Positions 6,581-16,195 of a stretch of 64,000 nucleotides of DNA are shown in pieces. Each line of letters starts with the position of its first letter. Positions within the stretch are counted from its first letter, which is position 1. The stretch spans positions 1-64,000 of the forward strand of contig NZ_JAAFKD010000028.1 of the NCBI RefSeq assembly GCF_013299165.1, in the 5' to 3' direction. The notes under the pieces are model-generated. The model was not told the DNA's origin. It saw only the letters and a program-made list of their open reading frames with translations, and did not search any database. Origin of the DNA: Microcoleus sp. bin38.metabat.b11b12b14.051 (GTDB lineage Bacteria > Cyanobacteriota > Cyanobacteriia > Cyanobacteriales > Microcoleaceae). Both the position numbers and the translations under genes were made by a program.

Positions 6581-8869
6581 ATGACTATCAAGCGTCGAGA
6601 ATTTTTACTGTTCTTGGGTGCAACGGCCGGTACTTTTGCACTCAATTCTTGCGAACAAAAAAATGCCATGCCCTTCCCACAACCTGTTAACTCTGCAAAG
6701 GAGGGCGGGAATATTGCAGCAGGCCTAAACTTCCAACCAGTCAAGGGCCCGATGCCTTTGCTAACCAGCAGCACCTTAACAAAAACTGGACAATTCATCC
6801 CCATTAGCAACGTATCCACCCAGCAACAAGCCGAAGCTTACAGCACTTACGAAGTAGCAGACGACCTCGTACTTCCAGAAGGCTTTACCTACGATATCGT
6901 AGCTGCTTGGGGAGACAAAGTGGGCGATTCTCACTTCGGCTACAACAATGACTATCTGTCTTTTGTAGAAACAGGCAAAAATCAGGGATTCTTAACAGTT
7001 AATTTTGAGTACATAAGTGCCAAACCTTGGATTCAAACTTATCAAAAAGTTATTGGCAAATCTCTGCCTTTTGCTAAGTTAGAGGCGGCTGCGACACCCG
7101 CCGGAAAAGCTGGAATAAATGCTTTTGCTATTGCGGACAAAGACGCGACTAAAAAAATGGTTGTAGAAGTATCGAAAGCAGCTTTGATTGATGTGGGAAT
7201 TGGGGTAATTTCTGTTAAAATAAATGATGACGGTAAATGGGTAAGAACGAATTCTCCAGCCGATCGCCGAATTACGGGCATTTCCGGCCTAGAAGACGGG
7301 CGCTACCTCAAAGCCACCGGCCCAGCGGTAGCTGTGTTCAACAAAAAAGGTAAAGGCTACTCGGATAAGTTGGGTTCAAAAATCATCGGCACTTTTAATA
7401 ACTGTGCGGGCGGAACTACGCCTTGGGGAACGGTTTTTAGTGCAGAAGAAAACATTCAGAATTTTGTGCCAGAAGCTGTATTTGCAGACGGTACATCTTT
7501 CGATCCAAGCAAGAAAAATTTCTACATTGATGCCGAAGAAATTGGCGGTTTGGGTAATCCGTTCGGCTTGGCGGGGAATAAATACGGCTGGATGGTAGAA
7601 GTAGATCCGGCTAACCCCAACGACTACGGCACCAAACACACTTGGTTGGGACGCTGCCGCCACGAAGCCGTCGGCATTCGTGTGGTAGCGGGGAAACCCT
7701 TAGCATTTTACTCCGGGTGCGATCGCCGCAGCGGACATATTTACAAATTCGTCAGCAAAAACCCAGTCAAAAACCCCAAAGATCGATCGAATTCCCAGCT
7801 ATTGACAGACGGAATGCTTTATGCTGCAAAATTTAACGCTGACGGCACCGGTAGATGGATTGCACTAAAAACTGATACCCCTGTCAATCCAGATTTGCCT
7901 AGCATTCATGCAGGCGGAATGATTAATTTGCCGCAGCGCCCGGAAGGCGGTTTTGTCAAAGTCGAAAAAGATACAGAAGCCGTTGCTTTTAAACAAAAAT
8001 TCAAGACTTTAAATGACCTCTACGAAGGCACAGCTAATGAAAAACAAGGTGCAATTTTAATAGACGCTCACTATGCCGCCAGTGCCGCAGGAGCCACTTG
8101 CACTGCTCGTCCCGAAGACACTGAAATTGCTCCTGACGGTTCTCTCTACATTACCTTTACTTCCGGTTCTGCAAGCGACAGCGACGGCGGGCCGGATTTG
8201 CGAATTTTTCAAGGCAAGGACGGCAAACCTTACGAATACGGCTGGATTATGCGCTTAGTTGAAGAGGGTAACGAGCCCTCTGCAATGACTTTTCAATGGA
8301 AAATGTTTGCGACGGGCGGCGAACCCGCTGCGGGCGGATTGGGTTTTTCTAATCCCGATAATTTGGTAATTGATAAGGGCGGCAATGTTTGGATGGTTAA
8401 TGATATGTCTTCTGACAAACTGAATGCGCCTGTTGCTGCTGGCCGAGTTGATAAAGATGGAAAACCAATTAGTCAATCTAATTTGCGCGGTTTGTACGGT
8501 AACAATGCGATTTGGTTTTTGCCTGCTTCTGGTGAGAGTGCCGGGGAGGCTTTCTTGTTTGGCATTGGGCCGATGGAATGCGAAACTACTGGGCCGTTTT
8601 TTACTGAGGATGAAAAGACTTTGTTTTTGGCGATTCAACATCCGGGAGAAATCAACGGGATGCGAAAAGATATGGCGGCAGACAGCCGGAAATTTGCCAT
8701 GAAGACTATTGATGGTAAGGAGTTTTTGCAGACTCGAAAAGTGCCTGTAGGCTCTAACTGGCCTGGCAAAAAAGTTAATAATCCACCTAAACCTGCGGTG
8801 GTGGCAATTCGCCGGGTGAATTCGCAGCGGTTGACTTATAGCAGTGGACAGTGGACAGTGGACAGTTGA
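6581..8869 (+). CDS. PhoX-like phosphatase (DUF839), Tat-exported
   Basis: A 762-aa protein with the twin-arginine signal KRREFLLFLGATAGTFAL and a following LNSC that could be a lipobox. Export to the periplasm or membrane attachment is therefore likely. The body belongs to the PhoX/DUF839 beta-propeller family, whose characterised members are Ca/Fe-dependent alkaline phosphatases. Motifs seen include YNNDYLSF, NNCAGGTTPWGTVFSAEE and the LGRCRHEAVG segment. It probably releases phosphate from organic esters, but many cyanobacterial homologues are uncharacterised. The ATG 6581 puts the RR motif at residues 5-6. The last nine codons run into a GTGGACA heptanucleotide repeat that also supplies the TGA, so the extreme C-terminus is repeat-derived. 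No Pho box was recognised upstream. Confidence 0.85.
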   Translation: MTIKRREFLLFLGATAGTFALNSCEQKNAMPFPQPVNSAKEGGNIAAGLNFQPVKGPMPLLTSSTLTKTGQFIPISNVSTQQQAEAYSTYEVADDLVLPEGFTYDIVAAWGDKVGDSHFGYNNDYLSFVETGKNQGFLTVNFEYISAKPWIQTYQKVIGKSLPFAKLEAAATPAGKAGINAFAIADKDATKKMVVEVSKAALIDVGIGVISVKINDDGKWVRTNSPADRRITGISGLEDGRYLKATGPAVAVFNKKGKGYSDKLGSKIIGTFNNCAGGTTPWGTVFSAEENIQNFVPEAVFADGTSFDPSKKNFYIDAEEIGGLGNPFGLAGNKYGWMVEVDPANPNDYGTKHTWLGRCRHEAVGIRVVAGKPLAFYSGCDRRSGHIYKFVSKNPVKNPKDRSNSQLLTDGMLYAAKFNADGTGRWIALKTDTPVNPDLPSIHAGGMINLPQRPEGGFVKVEKDTEAVAFKQKFKTLNDLYEGTANEKQGAILIDAHYAASAAGATCTARPEDTEIAPDGSLYITFTSGSASDSDGGPDLRIFQGKDGKPYEYGWIMRLVEEGNEPSAMTFQWKMFATGGEPAAGGLGFSNPDNLVIDKGGNVWMVNDMSSDKLNAPVAAGRVDKDGKPISQSNLRGLYGNNAIWFLPASGESAGEAFLFGIGPMECETTGPFFTEDEKTLFLAIQHPGEINGMRKDMAADSRKFAMKTIDGKEFLQTRKVPVGSNWPGKKVNNPPKPAVVAIRRVNSQRLTYSSGQWTVDS

Positions 8870-9514
8870 CAGTTGCAGAGTCAGAAAATCAAATTGTTTC
8901 TGCTATGGGCTATAGCCTCTATTCATGAGGTTATTTATGTCCTCACCGCTGTGGCGATTGCTATAGTTTGAATTTGAGTGGAAAAGCCGATCGACCTTTC
9001 CACTCAAATCCCTCGATCCAAAACCTAAGTAGGTGGGGTGCTCTTCGGCGCACCTTACCTTACAGCTATTGGCCAAATCCATGCAGGCGATCGCTTCTTC
9101 CTTGCTTCTGCTATGAATTTCTCCGATCAATCAAATTATTGCCAGAGGGCGAAGCTGGCATTTGTGGTACTCTGAGTTCGCAAGTGCAACAAATACCCCA
9201 AATGCAAGCTGCACAGCATTTACATGGGATATTTCCTAAATTTATCAAAAAGCGTCAAATCCTCTCCCCATCACCCTTTCTCCCTCTCTTCCCCTCAATT
9301 ACCATACGCAATCTAGATGCGGCACAGTCGAGCGCGATCGTATCTCTATTTTGCTGTACAATCAAAAGCAGACGTTTGTATTTATTCATTCATTCAATAA
9401 AAAATGTTGTAGAGTTCTGCGGTGCGCTGGCAGTTGACAAGTCGCACCTAAAAAATTAGCAGATTATAACAACACTGAATAACCAGGATAAAACTTACGA
9501 TAAGAAACCGAGTT
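8870..9514. other. Intergenic region with one hairpin
   Basis: Continuation of the GACAGTT heptanucleotide repeat, then an exact 13-bp inverted repeat at about 8969-9007 (ATTTGAGTGGAAA...TTTCCACTCAAAT), which may terminate the PhoX-like gene. Open frames here have no protein-like composition. Nothing else recognised up to 9514. Confidence 0.5.
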
Positions 9515-9706
9515 TATAGAACCCATTTGAGATCTATTCTGCGTAAATCTCAGAAACCGGGTTTCTAGGAGTATTTCTCGTCATCCAACCCAAAAACTCG
9601 TAGAAACCCGGTTTCTTCCCCCGGGCGTAAATCTCAGAAACCGGGTTAATCTCGGTATTTCTCGTCACCCAACCCAAAAACTCAAAGATCTCAAATGGGT
9701 TCTATA
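9515..9706. mobile_element. MITE-A copy 1 (192 bp, TA-flanked)
   Basis: The terminal inverted repeats are perfect over 21 bp (core AGAACCCATTTGAGATCT at the left, AGATCTCAAATGGGTTCT at the right). The TA dinucleotides at both outer edges fit target duplication. The interior holds three blocks of AAATCTCAGAAACCGGGTT or its inverse and repeated AACCCAAAAACTC. It has no coding capacity. Copy 2 lies at 34670-34860 with only a few differences. TA-targeted insertion is a property of IS630/Tc1-mariner transposases, so one of these probably mobilises it in trans (inference). Confidence 0.85.
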
Positions 9707-9903
9707 TAATAAATCTTGGTTTTGCAGCGAGAAATCTGCTCGCGAAATCGGTGTCTCTACTCCTGTACATCCCAAACAGAGGGATATACTGCATGGCGAT
9801 TTTGGGAATCGCACAGTCAATTTTTTCAGGTGGATGTCCACCACCTATAAGTATTTCTTAACTCAAAAAAATCCAGATCCTAATTAGATCGAGCACTAAC
9901 GTT

Positions 9904-12657
9904 GTGAACAAAACCGCATCCACTGCCACCGAAGCCACAAAAACTGCTCGATCGCGAACCCTGCGAACAGTTTTGATAGTTCCCTTCGTCTTGCAACTGT
10001 TCGCTGCGGTGGGACTTGTAGGATATCTCTCATTTAAAAACGGACAGAAGGCAGTGAATGAAATTGCCGATCGACTAATGACAGAAGTAGGCAGTCGCGT
10101 TCAACAGAATCTCGGTACTTACCTGACTGTACCCCATCAGGTCAACCAGATCAATGCTGCTGCGATCGAACTCGGCACCCTCAACCTCGAAGATTTACCT
10201 ATTTTACAGCGTCATTTTTGGCGGCAGATTCAGATATTTGATACCCTCACTTTTAGTGGTTTAGCATTAGAACAAAGAGACAACTTAGGGGCAGAAAGGC
10301 TCGACAATGGCTCGCTGACTTGGAGAGTATCGACAGCAGCAAGTAACTATGATTTCCGCACCTATGCTACCAATGAATCCGGCGAAATCGGCGCAGTATT
10401 AAACAACAAAACTAATTTCGACCCGCGCATTCGCCCTTGGTACAAAGCTGCCGTAGCTGCTGGCAAACCCACCTGGAGTCAGATTTATTCCAATACGGCT
10501 GGCATTACTGCTTATCTCGGCGCATCTATGCCTTTCTACGACAAACAAGGCAAATTGCAAGGGGTGCTGCTAACTAATATTAATTTGTCCACTATTGGCA
10601 AGTTTTTGCAAAGCTTGAAAATCGGCGAAACCGGACAGGTTTTTATTGTAGAGCGATCGGGAATGTTAGTCGCAACTTCCACAGGCGAAAAACCGTTTCA
10701 TACCGCCAACAAAGACTACGGAGCTGAACGAGTTAAAGCAATTGACAGTAAAAATACTTTCACTCAAACCACTGCTAAATATTTAGCATCTAATTTTAAC
10801 GAGTTCCAATCTCTGACAACAGCGCAGTCACTAGAATTTGATGTTGAGGGTAACAAACAATTTTTACAAGTTCTGCCTTGGCAAGATGATAAAGGATTGG
10901 ATTGGTTGATTGTGGTGGTGGTTCCAGAAGCGGATTTCATGGCACAAATTAATGCCAATAATACCGCGACCATTTTGTTGTGCATTGCTGCTTTTGTCGT
11001 CGCGATAATTGTTGGCGTCGTTACGGCGAGGTGGGTAACCAAACCAATTTTATCTTTGAACGAGGCTGCCAAAAATATTGCTAAAGGTGAATGGGGCAAA
11101 AGTGTAACGCTCAACCGCGATGATGAAGTCGGAGAACTTGCAAATTCATTTAATAGTATGGCGGCGCAACTGCAAGTATCCTTCACAGAAATGCAAGCTT
11201 TGAATGCCGAATTATCTGAGAGTGAAAGTCGGCTAAATCAAATTTTAGAGGCGGTTCCGGTGGGGATATTTGTAGCCGAGTCTAGTGGCAAACCTTATTA
11301 TGTTAATTCTCGCGCTCAGGATTTGTTAGGAACAGGTATAGTAGCTAATACTTCGGAGGAACTTAGAGAGATTTATCAAATTTATCTGGCAGGTAGCAAC
11401 GAAGTTTATCCGGCAGAAAAAGATCCAATTATCAATGCTTTTAAAGGAGCCAGCGTTAACGTTGATGATATGGAAATTCGCCAGCTTGACAGGATTATTC
11501 CGATCGAGGTTTGGGGAACGCCTATTTATGATGATAAGGGAAAGGTGAGTTATGCGATCGCAGCTTTTGCCGATATCACCCAACGCAAACAAGCCGAAAA
11601 ATTGGTAGCGGATTACAACCGCACTCTCGAAGCCCAAGTCGCCGAAAGAACCCAAGAGCTCAAAACAGCCCTAGACAACCTGCAAACCACCCAAGAAGAG
11701 CTGATTCAATCGGAAAAAATGGCAGCTTTAGGCCAATTAGTCGCCGGAGTTGCTCACGAATTGAATACTCCGCTGGGCGCAATTCGATCGAGTGCGGGAA
11801 ATATGACTAAGTTTTTGGGCCAAACCATCACAAATTTACCCTCACTGTTTCAGTCGCTTTCCCCCACCGAATCTGAAAATTTTAACACATTGCTGTATCG
11901 CTCGCTACAAAAAGATATGACTTTAACAGCTAGAGAAGAAAGGAAGTTAAAGCGGGCTTTGATTAGTCAACTCGAAGGCGAAGACATTGACGAAGCCGAT
12001 GAGATCGCCGACACTTTGGTAGATATGGGGATTTATGAGGCGGACGACTTTCTGTCTTTGCTGCAAAAGGTCGATCGCGATCGCATCTTAGAAATGGCTT
12101 ACAAACTCTCAGAAATCCAGCGAGGCACCCAAACAATTAACACCGCAGCCGATCGCGCTTCTAAAGTCGTCTTCGCCCTGAAAACCTATGCCCGTTACGA
12201 CTCATCAGAAACCATGGTTGAATCTAATATAACTGAAGGCATAGAAACCGTACTCACCCTGTATCAAAATAACCTCAAACACGGCGTCGAAGTAATCCGC
12301 AATTTTCCCAAAATACCCTCGATTTTGTGCTATGTAGACCAACTAAATCAAGTATGGACAAATCTGATTCACAACGCCCTGCAAGCGATGGACAATCAAG
12401 GCACATTAACTCTGGACATCCGGCAAGAAGGCAACTATATCAAAGTCGGCGTTACCGATAGTGGCGCCGGAATTCCAGCCGAAGTCATGCCCAAAATATT
12501 CGCCCCCTTCTTCACAACCAAACCCCCGGGAGAAGGCAGCGGTCTCGGTCTCGATATAGTCAGAAAAATCGTTGAAAAACATCGCGGTCAAATAGAAGTT
12601 GAATCCTTTCCAGGCCAAACTACTTTTACAGTTGTTCTACCTGTCAATCTCCCCTAA
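9904..12657 (+). CDS. Transmembrane sensor histidine kinase (dCache-HAMP-PAS-HK)
   Basis: 917 aa from the GTG at 9904. TM1 ~24-45; extracellular dCache-like sensor ~50-350 (contains DPRIRPWYKAA, typical of Cache domains); TM2 ~356-377; HAMP ~377-428; PAS ~440-560; coiled coil TLEAQVAERTQEL; H-box GQLVAGVAHELNTPLGAI with phospho-acceptor H618; a ~150-residue helical insert; then ATP-binding boxes NLIHNALQAM, VTDSGAGIP, FAPFFTTKPPGEG and SGLGLDIV. All catalytic boxes are intact. It ends 21 bp before a receiver gene, which is the likely phosphate acceptor, followed by a receiver-cyclase. The extracellular ligand is unknown; Cache domains usually bind small organic molecules. Confidence 0.9.
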   Translation: MNKTASTATEATKTARSRTLRTVLIVPFVLQLFAAVGLVGYLSFKNGQKAVNEIADRLMTEVGSRVQQNLGTYLTVPHQVNQINAAAIELGTLNLEDLPILQRHFWRQIQIFDTLTFSGLALEQRDNLGAERLDNGSLTWRVSTAASNYDFRTYATNESGEIGAVLNNKTNFDPRIRPWYKAAVAAGKPTWSQIYSNTAGITAYLGASMPFYDKQGKLQGVLLTNINLSTIGKFLQSLKIGETGQVFIVERSGMLVATSTGEKPFHTANKDYGAERVKAIDSKNTFTQTTAKYLASNFNEFQSLTTAQSLEFDVEGNKQFLQVLPWQDDKGLDWLIVVVVPEADFMAQINANNTATILLCIAAFVVAIIVGVVTARWVTKPILSLNEAAKNIAKGEWGKSVTLNRDDEVGELANSFNSMAAQLQVSFTEMQALNAELSESESRLNQILEAVPVGIFVAESSGKPYYVNSRAQDLLGTGIVANTSEELREIYQIYLAGSNEVYPAEKDPIINAFKGASVNVDDMEIRQLDRIIPIEVWGTPIYDDKGKVSYAIAAFADITQRKQAEKLVADYNRTLEAQVAERTQELKTALDNLQTTQEELIQSEKMAALGQLVAGVAHELNTPLGAIRSSAGNMTKFLGQTITNLPSLFQSLSPTESENFNTLLYRSLQKDMTLTAREERKLKRALISQLEGEDIDEADEIADTLVDMGIYEADDFLSLLQKVDRDRILEMAYKLSEIQRGTQTINTAADRASKVVFALKTYARYDSSETMVESNITEGIETVLTLYQNNLKHGVEVIRNFPKIPSILCYVDQLNQVWTNLIHNALQAMDNQGTLTLDIRQEGNYIKVGVTDSGAGIPAEVMPKIFAPFFTTKPPGEGSGLGLDIVRKIVEKHRGQIEVESFPGQTTFTVVLPVNLP

Positions 12658-12678
12658 ACACTTAGTTAACCAGCAAAA

Positions 12679-13071
12679 ATGTCTAAACCAATTATCCTGT
12701 GTGTTGACGACGAAAAAGTAGTTTTACAAAGCCTTAAAACCCAGCTAAAATCAGCTTTTGGGAATGCTTACACTTATGAAATAGCCGAAAGTCCCGCCGA
12801 CGCTCTAGAGTTAATTGATGAATTCAATGATGACGAAATTTCAATTATCTTGATTGTCTCGGATTGGTTAATGCCAGGAATGAAAGGAGACGAATTTCTG
12901 ATTATGGTGCATCAAAGATTTCCTAAAATAGTAAAAATAATGCTGACAGGTCAAGCCGATGAAGAGGCAGTAAAAAGGGCTTTTGACGAAGCCAACCTCC
13001 ATCGGTGTTTGCTGAAACCTTGGTCGGAAATCGAGTTAATTGAAACCATTAAAACAGCCTTATCGTTATGA
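12679..13071 (+). CDS. Single-domain response regulator
   Basis: 130 aa, one receiver domain and nothing else. It has the acidic pocket (CVDDEK), phospho-acceptor D62 (VSDWLMPGMKG), switch T90 (MLTGQ) and conserved Lys (LLKPW). With no output domain it probably relays phosphate or acts by protein-protein contact. It starts 21 bp after the kinase, and its TGA overlaps the ATG of the following receiver-cyclase (ATGA), so translation is coupled. The best partner is the upstream kinase. Confidence 0.9.
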   Translation: MSKPIILCVDDEKVVLQSLKTQLKSAFGNAYTYEIAESPADALELIDEFNDDEISIILIVSDWLMPGMKGDEFLIMVHQRFPKIVKIMLTGQADEEAVKRAFDEANLHRCLLKPWSEIELIETIKTALSL

Positions 13072-14384
13072 CCAAACAAGTCATTATTTGCGTTGACGAT
13101 GAAAAAACTATTCTCAAAAGCCTGAAGACGGAATTAAAAGAGGCTTTAGGGAATACTTATCAGATTGAAATTGCCGAAGGAGGTCAAGATGCCCTAGAGT
13201 TAATTGCTGAATTGCTCGAAAACGGCTATGAAATTCCTTTGATTATCTCGGATTACGTAATGCCTGACATGAAAGGAGATGAATTGTTGCGGCTAGTTCA
13301 CGAAATTTCTCCCAAAACTCTCAAGGTGATGCTGACGGGTCAGGCGACTATTGAGGCGGTAGGAAATGCCATCAAACAGGCGAAACTCTACCGCTACATC
13401 GGCAAACCTTGGCAAACTCAAGACTTGCAACTGACTGTAACAGAAGCCGTCCACAGTTACAGTCAGGATAAAAAACTAGCAGAACAAAATGCCGAACTTC
13501 GGAAAATGAATCAAGAGCTAGAATTTGCTCTGTCCCAGCAATTACAATTAACAGAAGCTGCTAAACGCTTTGTGCCGAATGAATTTGTCTCGCTGCTAAG
13601 CCACGATAGCTTGAGCGACGTTCGACTCGGCGACAGCGTGGAAAAAGAAATGTCAATATTGTTTTCTGATATTCGGGACTTTACGGCTCTTTCAGAGAGT
13701 CTGACACCTCAAGAAAATTTCAATTTTATTAATTGCTATTTGAGTCGAATGGAGCCTAGCATTATTGAAAATCACGGGTTTATTGATAAATATATTGGCG
13801 ATGCAATTATGGCTTTGTTCGCCCACACTGCAGACAATGCAGTCACAGCAGGAATTTCTATGCTGCACAGTCTCTATGAATACAATCAACATCTGATTAG
13901 TTGCAGCTCCCCACCAATTAAAATTGGGCTGGGTATCAATACGGGTTCATTGATGTTAGGAACAGTTGGGTCAACGAACAGGATGGACAGTACAGTGATT
14001 GGGGACGCGGTGAATTTAGCCTCGCGAGTGGAAAGCTTGACCAAAAGTTACGGGGTGGCGATGTTGATCACTCAAAATACTTTTTTAGGATTGAGCAATC
14101 CCGCAAGTTATGCAATCAGAAATATTGGCTGTATTCGAGTTAAAGGTAAATCGGATTTGGTGACGATTTACGAAGTGTTTGACGCTGATATACCGGAATT
14201 GAAAGAGGGAAAGTTAGCAACTTTGCCCGTATTTATCGAAGCATTGTACAATTACGCCGCTGCTAAACATCAAGAAGCGGCAAAACTGTTTGCTGATTGC
14301 ATCCGAAAGAATCCGCTGGATAAGGTAGCCCAAAATTATTTGCAACGCTGTCAGGAAATCCAGGGGAATTTTCCCATACTTTAG
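13068..14384 (+). CDS. Receiver-adenylate cyclase (class III)
   Basis: 438 aa. Receiver ~1-125 with D62 (ISDYVMPDMKG), MLTGQ and IGKPW; coiled coil ~130-160; class III cyclase ~190-385. The cyclase metal aspartates D201 (FSDIRDF) and D245 (YIGDAIMALF) are present, as are the Lys before the second (FIDKYIGD) and the TVIGDAVNLASRVE segment with the catalytic Asn/Arg. An ATP-specific cAMP-producing enzyme is therefore likely. A helical, TPR-like tail (ALYNYAAAKHQEAAKLF) ends the protein. It is coupled by ATGA overlap to the receiver gene before it. The locus would thus translate an extracellular signal, through phosphorylation, into cAMP. Confidence 0.9.
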   Translation: MTKQVIICVDDEKTILKSLKTELKEALGNTYQIEIAEGGQDALELIAELLENGYEIPLIISDYVMPDMKGDELLRLVHEISPKTLKVMLTGQATIEAVGNAIKQAKLYRYIGKPWQTQDLQLTVTEAVHSYSQDKKLAEQNAELRKMNQELEFALSQQLQLTEAAKRFVPNEFVSLLSHDSLSDVRLGDSVEKEMSILFSDIRDFTALSESLTPQENFNFINCYLSRMEPSIIENHGFIDKYIGDAIMALFAHTADNAVTAGISMLHSLYEYNQHLISCSSPPIKIGLGINTGSLMLGTVGSTNRMDSTVIGDAVNLASRVESLTKSYGVAMLITQNTFLGLSNPASYAIRNIGCIRVKGKSDLVTIYEVFDADIPELKEGKLATLPVFIEALYNYAAAKHQEAAKLFADCIRKNPLDKVAQNYLQRCQEIQGNFPIL

Positions 14385-14632
14385 CGGACTTATAGCCTTT
14401 GTCAAAAAGATGATCTCTAACTGGAGATTTTAGATGAAAGCTTTCGCGACGGCGAGATTCCTCAGATGAGATATCGAACTGGTATATGTACTTGATAAAA
14501 GTGGCATTTGGTGTATATATTATTTAAAATAGTGATACAGAGCGAGTGTACGCGATCGCCTGTATTAGCAAATGAGTTTAACTGCGGTAAGATACGGATT
14601 TTTATCTACAGGATATAACTGTTAAATTAAAA

Positions 14633-15040
14633 ATGTCTAAACCAGTAATTTTATGTGTGGATGATGATATCTCTGTATTGGAGAGTATCAAAACGCAGCT
14701 TAAGTCCAGTTTTGGTAATAAATATTATTATGAATTGGCTGAAAATGCGATCGATGCTCTGGAAATACTAAAGGAGTTGATTGAAAAAAATATTCAAGTT
14801 ATGGTGATTGTATCAGATTCATTAATGCCAGGAATGAAGGGGGACGAGTTGCTGGTTTGCATCCACGAACAATTCCCTAATATCGTGAAAGTAATGCTCA
14901 TAGGGCAAGGGCAGGAAGCTGCTATTGCTAGGGTGCAAAAGGAAGCAAACCTTGATTCATGCTTGTATAAGCCGTGGTTGCAATCGGAATTAATTGAAAC
15001 TATTAGTTCGGGACTTAAAATAACAGAATATAACGAGTAA
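14633..15040 (+). CDS. Single-domain response regulator, diverged paralogue
   Basis: 135 aa, clearly a duplicate of the 12679-13071 protein (both open MSKP-ILCVDD and share SD-LMPGMKGDE). D62 (VSDSLMPGMKG) and the Lys (LYKPW) are kept, but the switch Thr at position 90 is Ile (MLIGQG). Loss of this residue usually uncouples phosphorylation from output, so this may be a decoy, sink or constitutive partner. It lies 248 bp after the cyclase with its own leader, and probably has its own promoter. Confidence 0.85.
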   Translation: MSKPVILCVDDDISVLESIKTQLKSSFGNKYYYELAENAIDALEILKELIEKNIQVMVIVSDSLMPGMKGDELLVCIHEQFPNIVKVMLIGQGQEAAIARVQKEANLDSCLYKPWLQSELIETISSGLKITEYNE

Positions 15041-15124
15041 TATTACGTGATATTTTTGATTATTATACAATTCACAAAAAAGCTTGCTACAATCAAAAAA
15101 TTGGTTCGTTTCCTCCACCCAATG

Positions 15125-15190
15125 TGTAAGGTGCGGATCTATGATATCTGGCGTGAAATGCCAGGAATTGTTCATAGATCCGCACCCTAC
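15125..15190. repeat. Hairpin repeat, ~19-bp arms
   Basis: GTAAGGTGCGGATCTATGA (15125-15143) pairs with TCATAGATCCGCACCCTAC (15172-15190), with one mismatch. An inner TGGC...GCCA pairing lies in the loop. It follows the second receiver gene by 85 bp and may act as its terminator. Confidence 0.7.
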
Positions 15191-15274
15191 AACTACTGTT
15201 GCAGAATTTTTCAGAGATGGAGGATACGGCAGTGCCGTGTCCCTAATTTAACTCAAAACTCCCGGTGGGTAGTG

Positions 15275-15377
15275 ATACCATTTTTATAAAGTACCGCTAC
15301 ACAATTACCCCCCCAACCCCCCCTTACTAAGGGGGGGCTAAGAGTTCATTCATAGCACATCTTTAAAAAAATGGTAT
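15275..15377. mobile_element. MITE-B copy 1 (103 bp)
   Basis: Ends ATACCATTTTTATAAAG and CTTTAAAAAAATGGTAT are inverted with one mismatch in 17. The centre holds the C/G palindrome CCCCCC...TTACTAAGGGGGGG. Copy 2 at 16673-16775 has exactly the same length and layout. No clear target duplication is seen, so mobility is inferred from the paired copies only. Confidence 0.65.
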
Positions 15378-15439
15378 GAGGACTGCAATTGAGATTTTTT
15401 AATCTGGTAAAAATTGCATACTTTACTGCGAACCTTAAC

Positions 15440-16195
15440 TTAAATCTCTGCTGTCCACTGCCAACAATTAAGTTGGCAGCAATCTCCTGCAACCGCAACA
15501 GCCGCCACCATATCTAAACTGGGAATTAATTCAATTAAAGACCATCTCGATGTTGCTTCGGGGTTTTCGGTAATAGTTAATAGTGCTGCTGGTTCTCCGG
15601 GCGCGCAGGTGACAGCAAACTGATTCAGGGGAATAGAAAGGCCTTTGCCGACTGCTTTAATGTAGGCTTCTTTGCGAGTCCAGCAGGTGAAAAAAGCTCT
15701 GACTTGAAGATGTTGGGGCAGGGAATGCAGCACGGAGTTTTCTAATGGTGAGAAAAACTTTTCAGCAATCTCCAGACAAGGAAAGTCGGGATTTATGCCT
15801 TCTATATCGACACCGATATCTCGATTGTTGGTAATAGCAATTAGAGTGATTCCGCGAGAGTGAGACAAATTGAAACGCAAACTGTCTCCACCTTGGGCGA
15901 TGGTGAGGGAGGGTTTGCCGTAGGGGTTGCATTCAAAGCGCAGGAGGCTGGGATTTATGTGGAGGTAGCGGCTGAGAATTGCTCTGAGGGCGCCGCGACT
16001 GACAATAAATTGCGATCGATCTTTGGGAAAGTGAAAACGCTGTGCTTTTGTCTGTTCGTCGGTAGAGAGAGTCTGCTGCAAACTCTGCAAGCAAGACTTT
16101 GTTTGAGCTTGACAGACGCGCCAGACGTGGATGGAACCGATATCTAATGTCGGGTTTTGCGGTGGGGAATTCCAGGAAGCAACAACTGCAATCAT
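15440..16195 (-). CDS. hetI: 4'-phosphopantetheinyl transferase (Sfp/HetI-like)
   Basis: 251 aa with the complete Sfp-type signature: NPYGKPSL, FNLSHSRG, IGVDIEG (Mg-binding D/E) and FFTCWTRKEAYIKAVGKGL. It transfers phosphopantetheine from CoA to a serine of acyl or peptidyl carrier proteins, activating fatty acid, polyketide or non-ribosomal peptide synthases. In cyanobacteria the Sfp-type enzyme is commonly called HetI and is usually the general PPTase. No PKS/NRPS gene is adjacent. The family assignment is firm; the symbol is by similarity only and does not imply heterocysts. Confidence 0.9.
   Translation of the reverse strand: MIAVVASWNSPPQNPTLDIGSIHVWRVCQAQTKSCLQSLQQTLSTDEQTKAQRFHFPKDRSQFIVSRGALRAILSRYLHINPSLLRFECNPYGKPSLTIAQGGDSLRFNLSHSRGITLIAITNNRDIGVDIEGINPDFPCLEIAEKFFSPLENSVLHSLPQHLQVRAFFTCWTRKEAYIKAVGKGLSIPLNQFAVTCAPGEPAALLTITENPEATSRWSLIELIPSLDMVAAVAVAGDCCQLNCWQWTAEI

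Noticed and set aside
8903-9459. Overlapping frames between PhoX-like gene and MITE-A
   Set aside because: Composition is poor, there is no ribosome-binding site, and the frames cross hairpins and repeats.
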